Source: Exophiala sp. HKRS030
Taxonomy: Eukaryota > Ascomycota > Eurotiomycetes > Chaetothyriales > Herpotrichiellaceae
Reading direction: 5' to 3'
NCBI GenBank assembly: GCA_023897205.1
Contig: JAHWDD010000008.1
Location: forward strand, 434,001-498,000
DNA: 64,000 nt
Made by a program: the position numbers and the translations under genes. The notes below the pieces were generated by a model. It was not told where the DNA came from and searched no databases. It was given only the letters and a program-made list of their open reading frames with translations. How positions within the stretch are numbered: position 1 is the first letter of the stretch; each line of letters starts with the position of its first letter. This document shows positions 1 through 10,759 of the stretch, in pieces.

Positions 1-1734
1 TCCCGAGAGAACGGCCACTGTGGCCAACGTACATCACATACTTTCTTCTGAAGCGATTCGACTTCTGACTCACTCCTTTCGGATCTGGACGTTACCGCTT
101 TACCCGCTCTTCAGCTACAAAGATCTCGACAGTCTCGTCGCGAGATGCGGGAGCCTGCAGACGACTCCTCGAACAGAAAACACAGAACAAAGCCGTGATC
201 TTATTATCTTTTATCTAGTCATGGCGTTAGGATCTATAAACGCCTCCAACACCATTAGACAGCGCTCGGATGCATTATCAAAACCGACTCACACCGTTCC
301 ATCGGCCAGTCTTCTCTATGCAAAAGCACTCGAGCTGTTCGAACACGATGTACAACACCTCCGTCCCAGCGTATCCTTGATTCAGATACTCCTGTTGATT
401 TCTATATATAGCTCTTACGGGCCGAGCGGTTTCAGTCAATGGCAGTTGGCAGGCTTAGCAATGCGGGCAAGTATTGGCCTTCGGCGGCCAGGCACTGTGG
501 CTATGCTTTGATGAGGAGCTGACTGTGGATTAGATGACTCTGGAACTTGGCCTCCATTGTTTCCATCATAAGTGGCAAATGCCAGATCATGACAGCGACA
601 GGCGGAATCGTGTATTTTGGACAGTGTACATTATCGAGATTTCGCTGGCCTACAACCTCGGAAGACCACCAAGCATAGTAAACGATCACATCACTGCACC
701 TCTGCCAGCCTCTACGGACGAGAGCGTCCTCGCCCTGCACCATGTCAGACACAGGCAGATCCAGAACAAAGTCATAGCCTCAGTCTACTGTACAAATCCG
801 CCCAAATCACTTTCTTCGGAAGATGGAGCTCGCATTATTCAGGACCTACAGGCAGAGTTGGATGATTGGAGGACGCGACTTGGGCAGCTATGCCAACAGG
901 AACAAAGATCTGCTTATCCGCTCTGGTAGTTCCATACGCACCCTCGAGTTGAAGGAGGACAATTACTGACTTTGAGGCAGCTATTGGGAAAGATTGTATC
1001 ACGGGACCTCGTTTGTGTTGCATCGGTCTAGTCCTTTGTGTCCGCGACCTTCTTCAGAATCTGCTGCACGCTGTATCCGTTCGGCCGGAACTTATGTCGA
1101 CAATTTGCTGACCGTGTTACGCACCAGTAACGTCCCATTGACATGGATGCTTGTTCAAGGTGTCCTTTTTGCCGGTCTGACGATGCTTGTGACTGCAAGA
1201 ACAACAGCCTCGGAACTAGTTCAACGCCTTGATGCGACCCTTTGGTTGGCAGACTTTGCCAACTGGACGAGGAAATGCTCTATGTGCATAGCAATAATGA
1301 ACGAGCGATGGAGTGAAGATTTGCTATCGAGGCTGGATGCACAGTTCGAGGCACTGGCGAGCGATACACTCACGATGGTTGCAGCGAGCCTCACGAGCAG
1401 GAATGAAAGCGCAGGGGCTCTCGAAACATGTGTGCCAATATCGGATCCCACTACCAATATGGCGGCACCCACGTCGGAAGCAATAAGTCCTCCAGCTTGG
1501 CCTGGTGACGCAAGCCCTACTTATATGGACTTGCCAATGTCCACCGATCTGGGCTCGCTGGATCCCTTCGGCGACCTCCTGGGCTTTGACAACGGCCAAG
1601 CGTTTTGGAACTTCTTCCCCTCTCAGTCTGGCTTCGATGTTCTAGATGCATTGGTCTCTGAGCAGTCCCAAAGGCAGGACTTTCACGCGCATATACATTC
1701 CGAGCCTCAGACTTGGGCCGACATGCTTCCATAA
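1..1734 (+). CDS. Fungal-specific transcription factor, C-terminal part (runs off window)
   Basis: This is the regulatory middle and C-terminal part of a fungal Zn2Cys6-type transcription factor; the DNA-binding N-terminus lies before base 1. The reading frame is open to the window edge. I read exons <1-466, 534-925 and 981-1734. Joining them restores the usual fungal_trans sequence: an AMR element followed by an ELGLH-like helix, then RRNRVFWTVYIIE and the YHGTSFVLHR segment. The first intron (467-533) starts with GCAAGT, not GT, has a CTGAC branch point and ends in TAG, so it is a GC-AG intron. The second (926-980) is GT-AG with an ACTGAC branch. The C-terminus is rich in Asp, Ser and Pro, as in activation tails. 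It may regulate the aminotransferase and carrier next to it, but only proximity suggests that. Confidence 0.85.
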
Positions 1735-1837
1735 TCACGATTTTTGAACGTGCTCAATTTGCCCAAAGACGTCAAATCGATCGGTCAAGAACTAGTTGGA
1801 AAGATTGTCTCCTATCGGCTTCCTGGTTTCAGCGGGG

Positions 1838-3374
1838 TTATACCGGGATGGCTTTCAGCTTCGCAACGGCCGCCTGGATCATTGATATGGCATCGTCCAA
1901 GAGCGGCAACTCGATGCGAGACTCGGGGTCCAAAGCCTTGTTAAGCAGTCCATATCCATTCGCGTACCGGTCCTCTTTGCTCTGGAAATACAAGTAACTT
2001 GTTGCCATTCTCAGGCGATAGCGTCCTCCAGATAGCCCGCGATCATCCTCTCCAAAAGCAGAGCCTGGCAAAGTCGCGATGCCGAACTCTTGGATCAACC
2101 AGCGAGACAGGTCAAGACTTGTTTTCACGCCCAATTGCTCTAGCTGGGCCGTGTAGGGATGGAATGACGGATATAGATAGAAGCTTCCCTTCGGCTCGGC
2201 AATTGCAAGGCCGGATTCCCGCAGGGCATGAAACAGTGTTGTTGTACAACGCCGATGCAGCTCCACGACTTGTTTGCGGTAGAGATCCATTTCCGGTGAT
2301 GTCGAAAAGGCGACGGCTGCGGCCTCCTGCGCCGGCGCGGATGCTGCAGACCAACATTCGGACGCATACGCAAGGATGCTTTGCTGGACGGTGGCGCCGA
2401 ATTCATTGTCGGGGAAGATTGCAAAGCCTATTCTCCATCCCCCAGCGGAGTATGTCTAACAGCGAGCACGCATTGTGGTCAGCAGAATGGACTGGGGAAA
2501 TTAGGGCGCGAAGCTCACCTTCGACAGTCCTCCTGTCAATATCTTTCTTCCTTCGTTGAAGGCGGCACCTGAACATGCACTAGCAGAGTACTCGCTGTTG
2601 AAACAGATGTCGGCGTAGATGTCGTCACTGATCAGTGTTATGCCGTGGTTCTCACAAAAATCCGCCATCAACTCTAGGTTGTCTTTGGTGAAAGCCTGCC
2701 CAGTAGGGTTTGAGGGGCTATTTATGAGCATGACTCGTGGATTGGCGCCGGCATGAACCGCTCTATCGAATGCCGACTGCAACGCAGGAACTAGGGAGAG
2801 CGTGAGAAGAGCGACGGTCGTTACATCCATGGTCTACTCACACGAGATGGCATGTCGGTCTTGTTCGTCTGTTTCGACCCAAAACAGCTTCTTCCCGGCG
2901 TGCATAACTTGCGGTTCGTAGCTTACCCAGGACGGTCGAGGAAGAAGGACGTCTCCGTGAAGGATGTCGAATAATGCGAACAACAGTGGTTTCGAACCCG
3001 GGGCCACCACGACCTGATCTGGCCGGATAGCGACACCAAGGCGTCGCGCTTGGTGGCGGGCAATAGACTATTACGAATGTGCGTTAGTAACTAGTTCGTG
3101 GTATGATACTGACGCACGGTCAGATGCCACCAACCTCTCTGAGCTTCATTAAGCCGGCGACAGGCTGGTAGCTCGTCTCCTCGCTAGCCTCCCGGTGTGC
3201 TTTGAGGACATGCTCGGCAATGGGAAATGTTGCCTCTCCAAAGCCCAGGTGAACAACTCGATGGCCTTCCGCTTGTTTCTTATGGACAAGCTCGTTAATC
3301 TGTAGGGTGGGCGACAGGCAGAGCTGCTGTGCCAAAAAGGTCAGGGGATTTTTGTTCGAGTCAAGCGAACCCAT
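1838..3374 (-). CDS. PLP-dependent aminotransferase, class I/II (fold type I)
   Basis: Predicted to move an amino group between an amino acid and a 2-oxo acid using pyridoxal phosphate. Four exons (3374-3135, 3067-2842, 2790-2519, 2455-1838) give 451 residues, usual for the family. Visible hallmarks are the N-terminal LGFGEATFP and SYQPVAGL elements, PGSKPLLFAL, the NSPSNPTGQ loop, DDIYAD and the Schiff-base lysine in LSKTYSAGGWRIGF, which only forms when the third intron (2518-2456) is removed. The first intron has a perfect TACTAAC branch. The start at 3374 opens MGSLDSNK directly before recognisable sequence. The gene is divergent from an MFS carrier 370 bp away, which hints at uptake plus catabolism of one compound. 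The substrate cannot be read from sequence; aspartate, aromatic or an unusual amino acid are all possible. Confidence 0.9.
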
Positions 3375-3744
3375 GGTGAGTGATTGGCGTGGGTTGATGC
3401 TGATAAGACCGTTGATAGGGGAGGTGACAAGATCGGACCAGGAGCAGCCAAGCGCTCCTATATCCGTTTTCCCTTTGTGAGACGATGCGAAGAAACCCTC
3501 GAGGCACCGGCGATTTTTTGCCAGACTCGATGGAGTGACTACTAGGAACATACAATGAAAGGATGGGGGGTTCGCCGGGAATTTATCGCCGTGATCTGCA
3601 ATAACTGGGACTATCCAGATCACCTCATTCTTATCCTGAACAGACCAAGAGCAATGGAAAGAAGATATGAAAACCCTTCGAGTATCCTTCTTTGAAATTT
3701 GAAACAGCCAACCCCTTGCAAACATCGCCACCACGCCCGCTAGA
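3375..3744. promoter_or_regulatory. Divergent promoter between aminotransferase and MFS carrier
   Basis: These 370 bp separate two divergent start codons (3374 minus, 3745 plus). An open frame continues upstream of the aminotransferase ATG through this stretch, but it has no family-like sequence and I treat it as leader. Shared control of the two genes is inferred from the layout. Confidence 0.5.
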
Positions 3745-5966
3745 ATGGAATCTAAAATGGAACTTGCCACCGATGCCAAGGATGCTGCCACTATCACTCC
3801 GGCCAGGGATGAGATGCCGCTTCAGCAAGGTGACCTCAAATCAGCCGCTGGTGACGACGAGGACGTTGGCCTTCGTATTATCCATGAAGCTGGCAATGCC
3901 ATTAATGCTAGCGTTGATCCGGCCGTCACGCGACGTACCTTGCGCAAGATAGACACTTGGGTGCTCCCTCTCCTGGCGTGAGTTGTCCACCAATTTGTGC
4001 AACGATCGAGTGTTGAGTTGCGTGTTTCAATTACTTTGACGACTTCTGACGCCCGCTACAGTCTTACAACGATGCTCCAGTTCTTGGACAAATCGACCTT
4101 AGGATACGCAGCCATCTTTGGACTTATCGAGGACACCGTAAGCCCCCTGTTATCCACGGCTCTAGATACCCAGTTACTAACAGAGGCTTCTAGAACCTTC
4201 ACGGAACCGAGTATTCATGGTTGGGCAGTATATTCTACTTTGGTACCTATCTCCGGCACCGTGGATTATCGTCTCTGTACTGATGCTCCAGGCTACATGA
4301 TAACTCAACCGTTCGCTGCCCACCTGTTGCAGAAATTCGCTGCCGCAAAATGCCTTGCGGCCAGTGTGTACGTTACATCGATGGTACCCTAGTCAGTCAG
4401 GTTCAGCACATACTTATCACCTTTCGCGATAGATTGCTCTGGGGAGTTATCCTGTTCATGCATGTGGTGTGCAACAACTGGGCCAAGCTCATGGTTGTTC
4501 GCTTCTTCCTGGGCATGGCAGAAGCAATGTAAGCAGGTGCTCCTTGTCGGGAAGGTCGAGATCCATGTGGCTAATTCATGATGATCAAAACTCCAGTGTC
4601 ACTCCAGCTTTCATCCTAATCAGCGGCGCTTGGTATGCCAGACAAGACCAGCCGCTACGGATGGGCTTCTGGTTCTCCTTCAACGGCGTTGCCCAGATCG
4701 TGGGAGGTTTGTTGTCGTACGGGTTGGGACACATACACGTGGGGATCGCGTCTTGGAAGTGGATGTTCCTAGTCACTGGAGCCATCTCGGTGCTGTGGGC
4801 GATTGTGCTGTGGTTCATGTTGCCGGACAACCAAGGCACGGCATGGTTTTTGAACGACGAAGAAAAGTATGCCTCGATCGAGATGGTCCGTCAGAACCAC
4901 ACCGGCATTCACAATACCAAATTCCGCCGCGAGCAGCTTGTCGAAGCTCTATGCGACTTCAAGACATGGGCCTTTTTCTGGATGGCTCTGATTTGGAATG
5001 TTCCTAATTCCATAGCGACTGTAAGTTTTTTGTTTGGGATCGTCGATGCTATGCATATGTCAGAAAGTTATCGCTGACCGTGGTATCAGTTTGGCAGTCT
5101 TGTTATCAAAAACTTTGACTACGGCGTGCTCGAGACGACATTGGTGAGTGTCAAAATATCAGGTTTGCCAAAGTCATTACCACTGACAGTTTCCGTGTTC
5201 AGCTTGGGATGCCCGCCGGAGCTCTCGAATTCGTCCTCATGTTGATAATTACCTGGGTATGCCTCAAGGTCGCAAATACCCGGACATGGTGCATGATCAC
5301 TGCCCTGACCATCGCCCTTGTCGGGTCGATCATGGTCTTTGCGGCTCCTTACCACAACAAGGCCGCTCTGCTGGCTGGATACTACATGGTAAGTGTTGAC
5401 TACTTCCGTTCTTGTTAGAGCCCGAATGCTGACAATGATTGTCCCAATGACCCAGATTTATGCTTTTCCCACAGGTTACATTTTACTTTTATCCATGATC
5501 TCTGCCAACACTGCCGGCCACACGAAGAAAGTGGTCACAAACTCGATGGCTATGATTGGCTATAGCACTGGAAAGTGAGTTTCTTTTCCTCTTACCCCTT
5601 GCCGCAGTTCTATTACCCTTGATACGTGGACGTGACTGACCAATACTTCTAGCATCATTGGACCACAGTTCTTCAAGCCATCCCAACAACCTCGCTACGG
5701 TGAGTATCTCTTCCTACGCCATGGGCTTGCCGCGCCTTTGAATACTGACCAAAGCTTTAGGCCTTGGGATTGGAGCTTGTCTGGTTTCTTTTGCCATACT
5801 GATCGTCATGCTCATTGGAGTTCGTATTTATCTGGTTTTCCAGAACAAGCGCCGCGATATTACGAGACAGCAAATTCACGGGCAGGTTGAGGATCATACG
5901 ACGACCGAATTCGACTTCAAAAATTTGACGGACAAGCAAAACCCGCTCTTCGTTTATGCCTACTAG
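3745..5966 (+). CDS. MFS transporter, anion:cation symporter (allantoate permease-like) family
   Basis: A plasma-membrane carrier of the Dal5/Tna1-like group, which imports organic anions or small nitrogen compounds with protons. Eleven exons (3745-3977, 4062-4137, 4194-4242, 4292-4367, 4433-4528, 4597-5020, 5090-5143, 5203-5388, 5456-5574, 5653-5699, 5761-5966) give 521 residues. Family signs are the first helix after LRKIDTWVLPLLA, LQFLDKSTLGYAA, LHGTEYSWLGSIFY, the RFFLGMAEA helix, WYARQDQPLRMGFWFSFNG and the central loop beginning LPDNQGTAWFLN. The C-terminus is cytosolic and charged. Every intron is GT-AG and every junction restores family sequence. Its partner across the shared promoter is an aminotransferase, so a nitrogenous substrate is likely but unproven. 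Confidence 0.92.
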
Positions 5967-6807
5967 GATTGGCATTCCCGGGAGAGGAGTTAGTTGCCAG
6001 GGCAGAAGAATGTTCGGTCATGTACATTAAGAGTCTGGCACGTCGAATAATTACTTTGAGCGCCGTGTCGGCTGAAGCAGATGATGTACTATCAAGCTTG
6101 AGTACGGACAAAGGATTTATCGGTCCTTCGACAGGCAATAATTGCAGAAATGGGCAGAGGAATGGAGGGTTTTTTCGTCTCTACTCTGGCACTTAGAGCT
6201 GTATTCCTGTAAAGTCGACATGATGGCCTCGATGGCCCTTCCATGTTCAGGTCGACCCTGAGGCATTCCCAATACTACTATCCAGATACAAAATGCGTTG
6301 TACGTCGAATCAAGAAAAGGTCATCGCCGATTCCATGACTCGATTTATCTGCAACATCGCCCTTTATCCTTGGATGTTCTCCTTATAACAGCAGCAGCAT
6401 CCTACAAGCATCAGGTCTGCAGCATTACGGACGCCTAGTAAGTAGTGACACTATAGTACTCTCTTAGCGGCATTCATACCTACGGATCAGGCGCCGAACT
6501 TGTAATTCGGCACTCGAACCGCGCGGCTCATACCTCCTCCAATTGTGGATTTGATGATAGGCAATTCGGCGCCGCAACGCCGAAGAGACTGGTCGATGCC
6601 AACCTCACACATTCGGCTCAATTCCTTGATATAATCAAGGCATTATGCCGAGTACCACAGAGAGGGAAAATAGGATCATTGTGGGACTAGTTCTGTGCGC
6701 CGACGACCTCGACGACAACGACGCCCGTCCAGGAATCAGAATTCTCAAAGAGCCGCGAAGGTGCATTCATACCAGCTGACCCGATAGACAGCTTCTTCTG
6801 CATCAAC
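5967..6807. other. Intergenic region with promoter of the M20 gene
   Basis: No convincing gene in 841 bp. The stretch holds the TTCGGC/GCCGAA repeat set at 6493-6617 (separate entry) and the leader of the amidohydrolase gene. Confidence 0.5.
6493..6617. promoter_or_regulatory. Cluster of TTCGGC/GCCGAA inverted repeats
   Basis: GCCGAA at 6493-6498 faces TTCGGC at 6506-6511. TTCGGCG at 6565-6571 faces CGCCGAA at 6578-6584 across six bases. A further TTCGGC lies at 6612-6617. Paired CGG half-sites are what Zn2Cys6 factors usually bind, and several such genes lie nearby. The array ends about 190 bp before the M20 start codon. That it is an operator is inference. Confidence 0.4.
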
Positions 6808-8495
6808 ATGGGACTACAAGAGTACCAAAAGATTGCCGACGAAACTATCACGATCGCGTCTCCCGAGCTGAGGGATATAAATTGGGATGTAAGTCGGTCT
6901 CAGGATAACAGCATACAATCTTTGTCGGTCGCTGGTGTGGCCATGTCCGTTGCGGTTTCATCCCACGATCACGTCCCAACCTGATGCTTCTGGACGCGAC
7001 GAACTGACGCTCGACAACACCCAGATACATTCGCACCCCGAGGTTTTATTTCAAGAGCGTCATGCCCACAAGGTGCTGAGTGATTTCCTCGAGCAGCGAG
7101 GCTTTGAAGTTCACCGCGGTGCCTTTGGGCTCGAGACGGCCTTCAAAGCCACGTATGGTCCCGAAGGGGCTCGCGCCGTGGCGATTAATCTCGAGTACGT
7201 TACAGCCAGACATTCCCCGGTCTACCGAGGGGATTTTGTGCTCCCAATTCATGTGGCTTACGGACCTTTTCGACCAGGTACGATGCACTGGAGCACATTG
7301 GACACGCCTGCGGCCACAATCTGATCGCCACGGCGGGGCTGGCGGCTGCCATTGGGACGGCCGAGGCCATCAAGCAGGGCTCGATCAACGGCCGCATCGT
7401 CGCCATCGGCACACCGGCAGAAGAGGGAGGTGGGGGGAAAATCAAAATGATTCGCCAAGGAGCCTACGAAGACGTGTTTTGCTGTTTGATGGTCCATCCC
7501 ATGTGAGTTCAGAGCCGGAAACATGGCAGAAGTTGTCTTCCGTGACTGCTCGTGGGTTGTCAGGGACTGACTGGGGACGGGCGTAGGAACAAGGACAACG
7601 CATACGTGTCTTCGATGTGCGGGTCCGAATTGACCATCGAATATATCGGCAAGCCCGCGCACGCGATGGTGGCTCCGTGGGACGGCATCAACGCACTCGA
7701 CGCCGTGACCCTGCTACAGACCAGCATCGGCCTGCTTCGACAGCAGATCATGCCCTCGGACCGCATCAGGGGCGTCGTGCTCCAGGCCGGCCAGCGCTCG
7801 GGCGTGATCCCGGCCTACGCCAAAGCACGCTACTGTGTCCGGTCTGCCAGTCTGGAGAGGTATCGTGTCCTGAAGCGGAAGTTTATCAATTGCATGGAGG
7901 CCGCGGCGCTGGCGACCGGCTGCGAGCTGAAGACGGACTGGCTCCCTGCGTACTGGGACATCCGGACCAACGAAGCGTGAGACTTTGACATCCTCGGTTT
8001 TTTTTCCCTTGAGCCCCTCCGAGGAGGTTACCCCCCTTTAGGGAGCTTGACAGCTGACTTCGGTCCCCAAATTAGACTCGCAGGCAAGTTCGTCGAGCAC
8101 ATGGAACGTCAGGGCGTGGCGTTCCGCCCCGCCTACGAGCAGAAGATGGACCGCGAGTGCTTCAGTACCGACATGGGCAACGTGACCTACGTCGTTCCCA
8201 GCATCCACCCCACGTTCGAGGTACGTTTGTTTTTCTCGTGTCCGCGTCGTCAAGACAAAGACAGGCTTTTTCCCCTGACCCGGCGCAGATCGTCAGCCCC
8301 GGAGGCTCCATACACACGGCAGACTACGCCGCCGCGGTGCGAACGCAGGACGCGCACGATCGGACGCTCAGGTGTGGCAGGGCCATGGCTTCGACGGCGC
8401 TGCAGGTGCTGGCGGACGACGACTTTGCCGCCGCGGTGAGACGGGAGTTTGACGCCCAGGACTGGTCCATTGCCGCCGATCCGGCCGTGGCGTAA
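6808..8495 (+). CDS. M20-family amidohydrolase / metallopeptidase (M20D-like)
   Basis: Predicted zinc-dependent hydrolase of an amide or peptide bond, in the group that includes M20-domain protein 2 and p-aminobenzoyl-glutamate or N-acyl amino acid hydrolases. Six exons (6808-6888, 7025-7194, 7278-7502, 7587-7976, 8076-8220, 8289-8495) encode 405 residues. Visible metal-site sequences are IHSHPE near the N-terminus, YDALEHIGHACGHN, and the TPAEEGGGGK element with the catalytic Glu pair. The dimerisation or lid domain follows with YIGKPAHA. The C-terminal HTADY segment supplies the last ligand region. Each splice junction restores continuous family sequence; the first intron is 136 bp. No signal peptide is seen, so it is probably cytosolic. 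It could release an amino acid for the nearby aminotransferase, but that is inference. Confidence 0.9.
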
Positions 8496-9091
8496 ATCTT
8501 TCATTGCACGAGTGTATATAGCATAACTCTATCATGTGTCACGTTTCGCTCCGCTCCAGATGTGCACTACACGTATGGGTATCGTGGCGGGTAGAAAGAG
8601 TAGGAGAGACGACGTCGACGTGAGAGCCTCGGTACGGAGAGGATCAATGGTACCCGTGCGGGATGGCTTTTTCTCCGGGCGTGCGGCGGACAAGATCGCG
8701 GGACAGATGACGATCTGGCGCCAGAAAATCCTTCCACGTCAAAAGAAAATAGCGAAGACTTCTACAACAATAACCAAGGGTCGACAAATCCAAGTGACCC
8801 CCAGGCAAAAGACATTCCCCCGGGGATCTGTTGGATTGATGGCACACAGAACAAAGGACCTGGAGTGGTCGTAGAACCTGGCGCTTGTCGTACTGCGTCA
8901 CCATCTCGGCAAACCGTGGCCCAAGTCATCGACAGGGCGTGGGCTTCTCGTCCCTCGAAACCTCGTCAAATTTTCCATTTTCTTGATCCAAACATCTCTT
9001 TCCGTCAGTCGACCCTGCGATCTGAGGCGTGGGATGACAATATTCGACCATTCTACAGAATTCAACGCTTCCACGTCGTGACGGTGTGAAA
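8496..9091. other. Intergenic region
   Basis: 596 bp between the amidohydrolase stop and the MOSC start. Short overlapping frames occur but none has recognisable protein features. It presumably holds the 3' end of one gene and the promoter of the next. Confidence 0.5.
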
Positions 9092-10492
9092 ATGATCAAC
9101 CAGGTGTTGAGCAACTTCGAGGTCACGGCGGTCGTGCTGACGATCCTCAGGCATGCCTTGATCGGCGGCCTGATCTTCATCATCGTACTATCTGGCAACG
9201 TTTACCTGTCCCGTAGGGAGCTCAGGCATCTACGACGCCTAGGAGTGCCGCCTAGGGAGAAGAGCAACCTCGCGGACCAATTCGACGCGAGATACGAAAA
9301 GGAAGAAGGCGCACCGCAGAACGAACCGATCGTCGTGAAGGCACTCCACGTCTATCCCGTCAAGTCGTGCGCACCCATCGAACTGGAGCGCGCCCTGCTC
9401 ACCAAGACCGGCTTTGCGTACGACAGGTGCTTCGCCCTCGCCGTGGAGGCCACTCAAGGGGGCGAGTGGCAATTCATCAGCCAGCGCACGAAGCCACGAA
9501 TGTCCCTCGTCAGGCAAGAACTGTGGCTCCCCGACGACCGGAGCAGCAAAGACGACCAGCTGGTGCAGGCGGGCGGCTGTCTCGTCGTGAGCTTTCCTGA
9601 CCCCGACGCTCCCGGCAGTACGATCGGGCGCGTGAAGGCCGTGATCGAGGCGCGGTCATTGTCCGCAACCCCACACGTCCGCTTCATTGTCCCATTGCAT
9701 CCATCGAACGGTCCACCGGCCGGTCGTCAACCAGGTCCACCGTTGAAGTCGTTCACGATCCACAGTCGCCAGGCGTCAGGTCTCGATTTCGGACAACTGC
9801 CGACGGTGGTTGCGGCACTCCCCAAGCTCAAGAGATTCCTCAAGATCCCGGAACGTCAGAGGTTCACCATCATGAGGTGTACGCCAGACACCTTGGTCCG
9901 TACTACCAGGAATCTCGCACCCCTGGACTACATCGGCACGCCCGCGGTCCACGGGTACACGGATCAACAGCCTGTGCACATCGTCAATCTGCCTTCGGTG
10001 CATGCCACTTCCAAGCTGCTACCACGAGAGAACCAGCCTCTCAATGCGCTACGATTCCGCGCAAACATCTACTGCGCAGGCGCCCCTGCATTCTCGGAGG
10101 AAACGTGGAAGCGGTACAGGATCATACCCAAACCCGTAGCGTCAAGACGTAGAGCGCAGGTTGCTCCTTTGTTCTCCGTGGTCTGCCGTACGTCCAGGTG
10201 CACGATGCCCAACGTCATCCCCGAAAAGGGCGTCTTCGAGGAAGATACCCCTCGTCCAGACAAGAAGAAAGGGAAACCTCAGCCGAGCACGACGTTGGTG
10301 AGCCATCGGACCGTGGAGAATGGCAACGCGGCGGCACTTGGGTACCTAGGCATGCATTGCGTGCCGGAAGACTCAACGTTGAAAGAGGCTGTTGAGCGGG
10401 GTGGTGCCGGGTTGTACATAGAAGTCGGTGACGAGATTGACATTCTCGAGACAGGAACTCACCTCTACGGCTCGACAGGCGATGATTATTGA
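9092..10492 (+). CDS. MOSC-domain protein, mARC-like, membrane-anchored
   Basis: Single-exon gene of 466 residues with an N-terminal hydrophobic segment (about residues 20-38, ALIGGLIFIIVLSGNVYL), then a MOSC_N beta-barrel domain (LHVYPVKSCAPIELERALLT, FAYDRCFALA) and a MOSC domain near the C-terminus. In the mARC/YcbX family this domain holds a sulfurated molybdenum cofactor through a cysteine, and the enzyme reduces N-hydroxylated compounds such as amidoximes with cytochrome b5 partners. The likely cofactor region is the CRTSRCTMPNV element, matching the CSRC-type motif of mARC, and AFSEETW is the usual preceding element. The ATG at 9092 is chosen because it precedes the membrane anchor; a GTG six bases upstream is in frame but unlikely. 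Outer mitochondrial or ER membrane location is inferred from the anchor. Confidence 0.88.
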   Translation: MINQVLSNFEVTAVVLTILRHALIGGLIFIIVLSGNVYLSRRELRHLRRLGVPPREKSNLADQFDARYEKEEGAPQNEPIVVKALHVYPVKSCAPIELERALLTKTGFAYDRCFALAVEATQGGEWQFISQRTKPRMSLVRQELWLPDDRSSKDDQLVQAGGCLVVSFPDPDAPGSTIGRVKAVIEARSLSATPHVRFIVPLHPSNGPPAGRQPGPPLKSFTIHSRQASGLDFGQLPTVVAALPKLKRFLKIPERQRFTIMRCTPDTLVRTTRNLAPLDYIGTPAVHGYTDQQPVHIVNLPSVHATSKLLPRENQPLNALRFRANIYCAGAPAFSEETWKRYRIIPKPVASRRRAQVAPLFSVVCRTSRCTMPNVIPEKGVFEEDTPRPDKKKGKPQPSTTLVSHRTVENGNAAALGYLGMHCVPEDSTLKEAVERGGAGLYIEVGDEIDILETGTHLYGSTGDDY

Positions 10493-10759
10493 GGATGTTG
10501 GGAGAATTTGCAAATCTTGCCTCTCGTCGAGTTTAACCCCGGCTGACGTCCCACAACCCCCAAAGACTCCTGTTGTGAGATAGATGATCGGCACGTTTGT
10601 CTGACCGTAGATATGCCGCATTTAGGGCTTTTTGTCTCCGTGGGGCTGTTCAGGTGCAGCACCGGCTCTGAATCAGCAGCATTGAGATGTATGGTGATTG
10701 GTGAAATCGCATGGTCGTAGCCAGTGACGGCAAAGCTGTACAGTAGATCTCCTGTGGCA

